DNA of 64,000 nucleotides from PALSA-1006 sp041660815 (lineage in GTDB: Bacteria > Pseudomonadota > Gammaproteobacteria > Burkholderiales > Gallionellaceae): the NCBI GenBank assembly GCA_041660815.1, contig JBAZVN010000001.1, positions 62,001 to 126,000 of the forward strand. The letters are read 5' to 3'. The notes below the pieces were generated by a model. The model made no database searches and was not told where the DNA came from. It saw only the letters and a list, made by a program, of their open reading frames with translations. Positions within the stretch are counted from its first letter, which is position 1. Every line of letters begins with the position of its first letter. Shown here piece by piece: positions 59,074 to 64,000 of this stretch. The translations under genes and the position numbers were made by a program.

Positions 59074-61920
59074 TCACGCCAACTTTTTCCGCTGTGCCTG
59101 CAATTGTGCGAGGGTTGCACTAAAGTCTCCCAAGCGTTGCTTTTCCTGCTCGACCACTGCAACCGGAGCCCGCGCGACGAAACTTTCATTGTTTAATTTG
59201 CCTTCCGCTTTGGCGATTTCAGCGGACAACTTCGCGATTTCCTTGTCGATCCGCTCACGTTCTAGCGCAACGTCGATCTCCACTTTCAGCATCAACTTAA
59301 CGTTTCCAACAATGGCGACCGCCGCATCGGTATCGGGCAACTCACTCACCACGCTGACTTCGCTCAATTTTGCCAACGCTTGCAAATACGGCGCGAAGCT
59401 ATTGAGTGTTTCCTCATCACCCGCCGCGATCAACGGCACCCGCAGCGCGGGCGACAAATTCATATCACTGCGCAAGCTGCGACAGGCACCCACCAAAGCT
59501 TGCAACACGCCGATTTTTTCAATGGCTGAAGTAGAAATTGAAGCCGGGTTGGCCTTCGGATAGGCTTGCAGCATGATAGAAACATCCGGCGTTCCGGCGG
59601 GCATAACGCCGGCCAAAGGAGCCACTTTTTGCCACAATTCTTCGGTAATAAAAGGAATCAGCGGATGCGCCAAACGCAAAATTGCTTCCAGTACACGTAC
59701 CAACGTACGGCGCGTGGCACGCTGCCGCGCCGCCAAATCCTGCCCCGCAATTTGCGTATCCTGCAGCTGAACTTTGGCAAATTCCAAATACCAGTCGCAA
59801 TAGGCATCCCACACCAATTCATACAGCGTGCGTGCCGCAAAATCAAAACGATACTCGTCCAAATGTTTGCGCATGTCGATTTCAGCCTGCTGCAACAGAC
59901 TGATCATCCATTGGTCGGCGGCTGAATATTCGCGCGCCAACACATCATTCAAACCGACATCCTGCCCTTCGCAATTCATCAGCACAAAACGTGTGGCGTT
60001 CCACAACTTGTTGCAAAAATTTCGGTAACCTTCGCAGCGCTGCATGTCGAACTTGATGTCGCGTCCCGGCGATGCCAGCGAGGCAAAGGTAAAGCGCAAC
60101 GCATCCGTGCCAAACGCGGGAATCCCCTCGGGAAACTCTTTGCGCGTGCGCTTTTCAATCTGCTCCGCTTGCTTGGGATTCATCAGGCCGGTGGTGCGCT
60201 TCTTAAGCAACTCTTCCAGCGAAATTCCGTCAATTAAATCAATTGGATCAAGCACATTACCCTTGGATTTGGACATCTTCTGGCCCTCCGCATCGCGGAT
60301 CAAGCCGTGCACATACACATCTTTAAACGGAATTTTTCCGGTGATGTGCTTGGTCAACATCACCATGCGCGCCACCCAGAAAAAGATAATGTCGAAACCG
60401 GTCACCAGCACGCTGGAAGGCAGATATAAGTCCAGCGCGGTATTGGATACTGCCGGATATTCCGGCGTCCAATCCAGCGTGGAAAACGGCCACAAGGCGG
60501 ATGAGAACCAGGTATCCAGCACGTCGTTATCGCGGTCGAGTTGCCCGGCATAACCGGCCTTATCGGCCAAGCGACGCGCTTCCGCCTCGTCGTGCGCCAC
60601 AAATACTTCGCCATTCACCCCGTACCAGGCGGGAATCTGATGTCCCCACCAAAGTTGCCGTGAAATACACCAATCCTGAATATTGTTCAGCCACTGGTTG
60701 TAGGTATTTACCCAGTTTTCCGGATGGAATTTAATCTCGCCGCGCGCCACGCATTCCAGTGCCTGCTCGGTGATGCTGTTGCCTTCTTTACCGGGCTTGC
60801 TCATGGCTACGAACCACTGGTCGGTGAGCATCGGTTCGATGACCACATTGGTGCGATCACCGCGCGGCACTTTGAGTTTATGCTTTTCGGTCTTTTCAAA
60901 TAATCCGGCTGCTTCAAGATCGGCGACAATCTGCTTGCGCGCCTCGAAGCGATCCATGCCCTGATATTGCTGCGGCGCATGCTCGTTGATTTTCGCATCC
61001 AGCGTCAGAATCGAAATCATTTCCAAATGGTGACGCTGACCCACCGCATAGTCGTTAAAGTCATGAGCCGGTGTTACTTTCACCACGCCGGTGCCGAATT
61101 CCTTGTCCACGTATTCATCGGCGATGATGGGGATGGTGCGGTCGCACAGCGGTAGCGTGACCTGCTTGCCGATGAGATGCGCGTAACGCTCGTCTTCGGG
61201 ATGCACCATCACTGCCACGTCGCCCAGCATCGTTTCCGGACGGGTGGTTGCCACGGTCAGATAGGTCAAACCATGCACGGTATCTTCTTCCACCAGCGGA
61301 TAACGGATATGCCACATAAATCCGTCTTCCTCTTCCTGCACCACTTCCAAATCCGATACAGCGGTGTGCAGTTTTGGATCCCAGTTCACCAAACGTTTGC
61401 CGCGATAAATCAAGCCTTCATTGAACAGGCGCACAAAGGTTTCCGTCACCGAACGCGACAAGCCCTCATCCATGGTGAAACGTTCACGCGACCAGTCCGG
61501 TGAAGTGCCGAGGCGGCGCATTTGCTTGGTAATCGTACCGCCGGAATACTCTTTCCACTCCCACACTTTTTCGATAAATTTTTCGCGTCCCAAATCGTGA
61601 CGGGAAATTCCCTGCGCATCCAATTGGCGCTCCACCACGATCTGCGTGGCGATACCCGCATGGTCGGTGCCCGGTTGCCACAGGGTATTGTCGCCGCGCA
61701 TGCGGTGGTAGCGCGTCAGCGCATCCATCAGCGTTTGATTGAAACCGTGCCCCATGTGCAGCGTGCCGGTAACGTTCGGAGGCGGCAGCAAAATACAAAA
61801 ATTGTCCTGCTTTTCGGGGTCTAAACCGGCCTTAAAATTACCGGAATTTTCCCACTCGGGATACCAGCGTGCTTCGATGTCTTTGGGGTCAAAACTTTTT
61901 GCGAGTTCGTTTGCGTTCAT
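59074..61920 (-). CDS. valS: Valyl-tRNA synthetase
   Basis: 948 residues from ATG 61920 (MNANELAKSFDPKDIEARWY), full length for class Ia ValRS. The HIGH-type motif is PPPNVTGTLHMGHGFNQ, the KMSKS motif is GQKMSKSKGNVLDP, the editing domain has TTRPETMLGDVAVMVHPED, and the C-terminal coiled-coil arm ends the protein (LERERIDKEIAKLSAEIAKAEG). The reading frame continues 143 codons upstream into a DUF2486-like segment with no stop, so a fused product is possible. The internal ATG is preferred because it matches family starts. Confidence 0.95.
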   Translation of the reverse strand: MNANELAKSFDPKDIEARWYPEWENSGNFKAGLDPEKQDNFCILLPPPNVTGTLHMGHGFNQTLMDALTRYHRMRGDNTLWQPGTDHAGIATQIVVERQLDAQGISRHDLGREKFIEKVWEWKEYSGGTITKQMRRLGTSPDWSRERFTMDEGLSRSVTETFVRLFNEGLIYRGKRLVNWDPKLHTAVSDLEVVQEEEDGFMWHIRYPLVEEDTVHGLTYLTVATTRPETMLGDVAVMVHPEDERYAHLIGKQVTLPLCDRTIPIIADEYVDKEFGTGVVKVTPAHDFNDYAVGQRHHLEMISILTLDAKINEHAPQQYQGMDRFEARKQIVADLEAAGLFEKTEKHKLKVPRGDRTNVVIEPMLTDQWFVAMSKPGKEGNSITEQALECVARGEIKFHPENWVNTYNQWLNNIQDWCISRQLWWGHQIPAWYGVNGEVFVAHDEAEARRLADKAGYAGQLDRDNDVLDTWFSSALWPFSTLDWTPEYPAVSNTALDLYLPSSVLVTGFDIIFFWVARMVMLTKHITGKIPFKDVYVHGLIRDAEGQKMSKSKGNVLDPIDLIDGISLEELLKKRTTGLMNPKQAEQIEKRTRKEFPEGIPAFGTDALRFTFASLASPGRDIKFDMQRCEGYRNFCNKLWNATRFVLMNCEGQDVGLNDVLAREYSAADQWMISLLQQAEIDMRKHLDEYRFDFAARTLYELVWDAYCDWYLEFAKVQLQDTQIAGQDLAARQRATRRTLVRVLEAILRLAHPLIPFITEELWQKVAPLAGVMPAGTPDVSIMLQAYPKANPASISTSAIEKIGVLQALVGACRSLRSDMNLSPALRVPLIAAGDEETLNSFAPYLQALAKLSEVSVVSELPDTDAAVAIVGNVKLMLKVEIDVALERERIDKEIAKLSAEIAKAEGKLNNESFVARAPVAVVEQEKQRLGDFSATLAQLQAQRKKLA

Positions 61921-62349
61921 GCTGTTCGGGTTCTTTGCGGGTGCATTAAAAAGGGGCGGGATTATACCCAATCCGCTACTGTCGGCGGATGAGGCAAGCA
62001 GTTGTGTGCGAATTATTTCAGGCAAGGCTTGTTGCAACGCCGGCCAATCCGCCTCACGTTGTGCGTCTTGATGGTCAAGCACAAAAGAAGCAATTTTTGC
62101 ACTCAGCGAGTTACCAAATTCCGCACATTGCGCGGCATTTAAGGTGATTAATGGCGGGAAATTATATGAATTAAAACATGTAGTTACATCAACACTCGAC
62201 GCCGCAGATTGCACAGCAACATTCGGCGCTTCAGCCGCTTCAACCACGTCAGTCAGAGTCGGAATATCCAGCGGAACATCATCGACCACGTCGGTCAAAA
62301 TCGGCAAATGCGCCCACTGGACGGGTGCTTCGGGCAGGTTACTCATCAT
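61921..62349 (-). CDS. DUF2486-like segment in the same frame as valS
   Basis: 143 codons from ATG 62349, running without a stop into valS. It starts MMSNLPEAPVQWAHLPILTD and has two copies of the PxLTDVV motif (LPILTDVVDD, IPTLTDVVEA), as in DUF2486 proteins encoded between holC and valS in betaproteobacteria. A middle part (LDHQDAQREADWPALQQALPEIIRTQL) is helical. Its ATG overlaps the holC stop (TGATG). A TATAAT on the minus strand at 61966-61961 lies 40 bp before the valS ATG and could start a separate valS transcript. Either a stop codon was lost, giving a fused protein, or valS is started internally. Confidence 0.65.
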
Positions 62350-62777
62350 CAAGCCCCGTGCGCTTTACGCAAATCAATATGGCGCATTTCGTAACCGCGA
62401 TCTTTATAAAAAGTATAACGCTCGCGCCCCGACTTAATGTCATCCGCATCGGTAGAAACAATTTCAATCACCCGTTCAAAACGGCTAAAAAAAGGCTGCC
62501 AATCGGTATGCAAACTAATCAGTAATTCGGAATGCGGAAAACTCTCATCACGCCCGATCACCACCGGCATAGCGGCTGCCTCTACTGCATCGCTAAAACA
62601 GTGCGGCATAAAAGCCGTGGCCGGAAAATGCCAGAGCAGCTTGTCCAATTTTTCGGCAGTTGCCTCATCCGGCACATGCAGCAGGACGCGCAGGCCATTT
62701 TGCATGGCTTTTTGAGTAAGCTGGCAGGCCGTGCGCAGCTTGTCTTCGCTGCCGGTATAAAAATCGACTTTGGTCAC
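62349..62777 (-). CDS. holC: DNA polymerase III subunit chi
   Basis: 142 residues of the HolC family: MTKVDFYTGSEDKLRTACQL at the start, GLRVLLHVPDEATAEKLDKLLW, and FMPHCFSDAVEAAAMPVVIG. Chi links the clamp loader to single-strand-binding protein. The C-terminal part KSGRERYTFYKDRGYEMRH is family-typical. Overlaps the DUF2486-like frame by one base; order holC-DUF2486-valS is a betaproteobacterial marker. Confidence 0.94.
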   Translation of the reverse strand: MTKVDFYTGSEDKLRTACQLTQKAMQNGLRVLLHVPDEATAEKLDKLLWHFPATAFMPHCFSDAVEAAAMPVVIGRDESFPHSELLISLHTDWQPFFSRFERVIEIVSTDADDIKSGRERYTFYKDRGYEMRHIDLRKAHGA

Positions 62778-62893
62778 AATTGAAAATCAGGTTGATGAAG
62801 GCGCGGGATTATAGCAAAGGCGCTTTGCGCATTCATTGCCAACGTGGAAAAGTAAGTTCAACAGATGTGAACTATTTTCAAGAGGGGGCGCAA

Positions 62894-63265
62894 TCAATGC
62901 GCCAATTTAGCATTCAGCTTCAGCCTGACGCTCTCCGCCAATAGCCGCTTATCTCGCGTCCATAACAATGTTCCGGGTGTCAGTCGAACAGACGCTAATA
63001 AATGTGCGTCGATATAACCGATACCCGTACCGTAGAGTTTGTTGTGTTGAATAAAATGCATCACTTCGTCATCCGAAGCCATATTGATTTGCGGCAAGTT
63101 TTCCATTGTGCCTATGACAATGTCACGATTGCGCAAACTGCCCAGCCCCAGTTCGCCGATCACAAACCGGTGTGTCAGCACGCGGCCTTCGTTCAGCACA
63201 GCCACCAATTCAGAATCCCCGTGCCGCAGGTGATCTATCCAAACAGAAGTGTCGACCAGAATCAT
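62894..63265 (-). CDS. vapC: VapC-type PIN ribonuclease toxin
   Basis: 123 residues, single PIN domain: MILVDTSVWIDHLR (first acidic residue), VIGELGLGSLR (Glu), GIGYIDAHLLASVRL (Asp) and LLWTRDKRLL (last Asp). All four acidic positions are present, so the nuclease should be active. Its start overlaps the end of the antitoxin gene by 4 bp, the normal coupling for vapBC. Confidence 0.95.
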   Translation of the reverse strand: MILVDTSVWIDHLRHGDSELVAVLNEGRVLTHRFVIGELGLGSLRNRDIVIGTMENLPQINMASDDEVMHFIQHNKLYGTGIGYIDAHLLASVRLTPGTLLWTRDKRLLAESVRLKLNAKLAH

Positions 63266-63459
63266 GCCGGTGTAGTTTGACGGCGGGAAACGGCTTGCAA
63301 CAATGGCTCGGAGCCACCGAGCAACGCCAATCGCTTGGCGCTCTCCCGCTGAATTAACGCTTTAAGTGCCTCGCGCACCAAGGCAGTTTTGTCGGTTGAG
63401 CCTGTCAAAATCTGGGCTTTTTCGAGTAAATCATCATCCAAAGCAAGTGTGGTACGCAT
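63262..63459 (-). CDS. vapB: VapB-type antitoxin (ribbon-helix-helix)
   Basis: 65 residues starting MRTTLALDDDLLEKAQILTG, an RHH DNA-binding domain as in VapB/RelB-like antitoxins (DUF2191 type), followed by DKTALVREALKALIQRES. The C-terminal tail (GGSEPLLQAVSRRQTTPA) would bind the toxin. AAGGAG lies 7 nt upstream of the ATG at 63459. The pair is expected to repress its own promoter. Confidence 0.9.
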   Translation of the reverse strand: MRTTLALDDDLLEKAQILTGSTDKTALVREALKALIQRESAKRLALLGGSEPLLQAVSRRQTTPA

Positions 63460-63702
63460 CGTTAATCTCCTTTGTACCGGGCAAATAATAGCATCACTTG
63501 ATGCCAATAGCTGTGCTCCTGGCAAAAAACGCTGAAAGAACCCGTGTTTCTTTTTGAATATTCAGAACGAGCATGATTTCGAATAATTTTGCGATGAATT
63601 TTCAAGAGAGGAATGCTTAAACTTCAACAACTTCAACTTCAATGGGCTGCAATAGGCCGCAATTAGCGCTAGAATGCGCACCTTTAATAAGACGCGACTT
63701 CC

Positions 63703-64000
63703 ATGACTGTCATCACTATTGCCTTATCCAAGGGCCGAATTTTTGAAGAGACGCTGCCGTTGCTGGAAGCGGCCGGCATTACTCCGCTGGAAGATCCCGA
63801 ATCTTCACGCAAACTTATTTTGCCCACCAACCGCGACGATGTGCGCCTGATTATTGTGCGCGCCTCGGATGTGCCAACCTATGTGCAATATGGCGCGGCA
63901 GATTTGGGCGTGGCCGGTAAAGATGTGCTCGACGAGCACGGTGGTGCGGGTTTGTACCAGCCTTTGGATTTGAATATTGCCAAATGCCGCATGATGGTTG
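63703..64000 (+). CDS. hisG: ATP phosphoribosyltransferase (N-terminal part, cut by window edge)
   Basis: About 99 residues visible: ITIALSKGRIFEETLPLLEA, ILPTNRDDVRLIIVRASDVPTYVQYGAADLGVAGKDVL, LDLNIAKCRMMV. This is the short-form HisG that needs HisZ and starts histidine synthesis from ATP and PRPP. The ATG at 63703 is the only fitting start; no strong Shine-Dalgarno is present. The short form is usual in betaproteobacteria. Confidence 0.95.
   Translation, partial: MTVITIALSKGRIFEETLPLLEAAGITPLEDPESSRKLILPTNRDDVRLIIVRASDVPTYVQYGAADLGVAGKDVLDEHGGAGLYQPLDLNIAKCRMMV

Overview
The window looks like chromosomal DNA of a betaproteobacterium, most likely of the Nitrosomonadales/Gallionellaceae type. 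This is an inference from gene order and protein character, not from a marker gene: holC-(DUF2486-like)-valS, lptM-lysA divergent from cyaY, leuC-leuD-leuB-asd-fimV, and tyrA-aroA/cmk-rpsA-ihfB-lapA-lapB are arrangements typical of that group. Base composition looks balanced over most of the window, with AT-rich patches in the accessory parts. No rRNA, tRNA, CRISPR array or intact insertion sequence was seen.

Layout. 1-2.4 kb: an RND efflux pump (adaptor plus truncated permease) read leftwards. 2.4-4.4 kb: an integrase remnant, an unknown membrane protein and gene-poor DNA. 4.4-8.9 kb: a Cpx-like stress module, with a CpxA/CpxR-type two-component pair, a CpxP/Spy-like periplasmic protein and two Ser-rich EF-hand proteins. 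Four exact GTAAA-N5-GTAAA (or TTTAC-N5-TTTAC) boxes lie in the three upstream regions, so the set probably forms one regulon. 9-15.9 kb: a DUF2892 membrane protein, ApbE, a third EF-hand protein, a second RND pump with lipoprotein adaptor, and a Lys/Ala/Pro histone H1-like protein. 16-26.8 kb: housekeeping genes (lysA, lptM, cyaY, truA, an EcfT-like protein, fimV, asd, leuBDC). 26.9-34.7 kb: an MSHA-type minor pseudopilin operon ending in a large MshQ-like adhesin with internal repeats.

35-41.8 kb: tyrA, a fused aroA-cmk gene carrying an in-frame palindromic repeat insertion, rpsA, ihfB, lapA and lapB. 41.8-45.4 kb: an ethylene-receptor-like histidine kinase coupled to a REC-PAS-PAS-GGDEF diguanylate cyclase. 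45.4-47.5 kb: a methylthioadenosine/adenine salvage operon (mtnP, class II aldolase, apt). 47.7-48.8 kb: a small FliD-like protein and an unknown coiled-coil partner. 48.9-51.5 kb: coq7, a Ser/Thr kinase with a cyclic-nucleotide-binding-like domain, a rhodanese and a TusA-like protein.

51.5-58.9 kb: a decaying defence island read leftwards, with Vsr, a DUF2357 nuclease lacking its 5' end, an HNH endonuclease, an AT-rich unknown protein, a truncated cytosine-C5 methyltransferase, a DUF1016/PD-(D/E)XK nuclease with a frameshifted 5' end, and a Fic protein. Similar leaders precede several of these. 59-64 kb: valS, read in frame from an upstream DUF2486-like segment, then holC, a VapBC toxin-antitoxin pair and the start of hisG.
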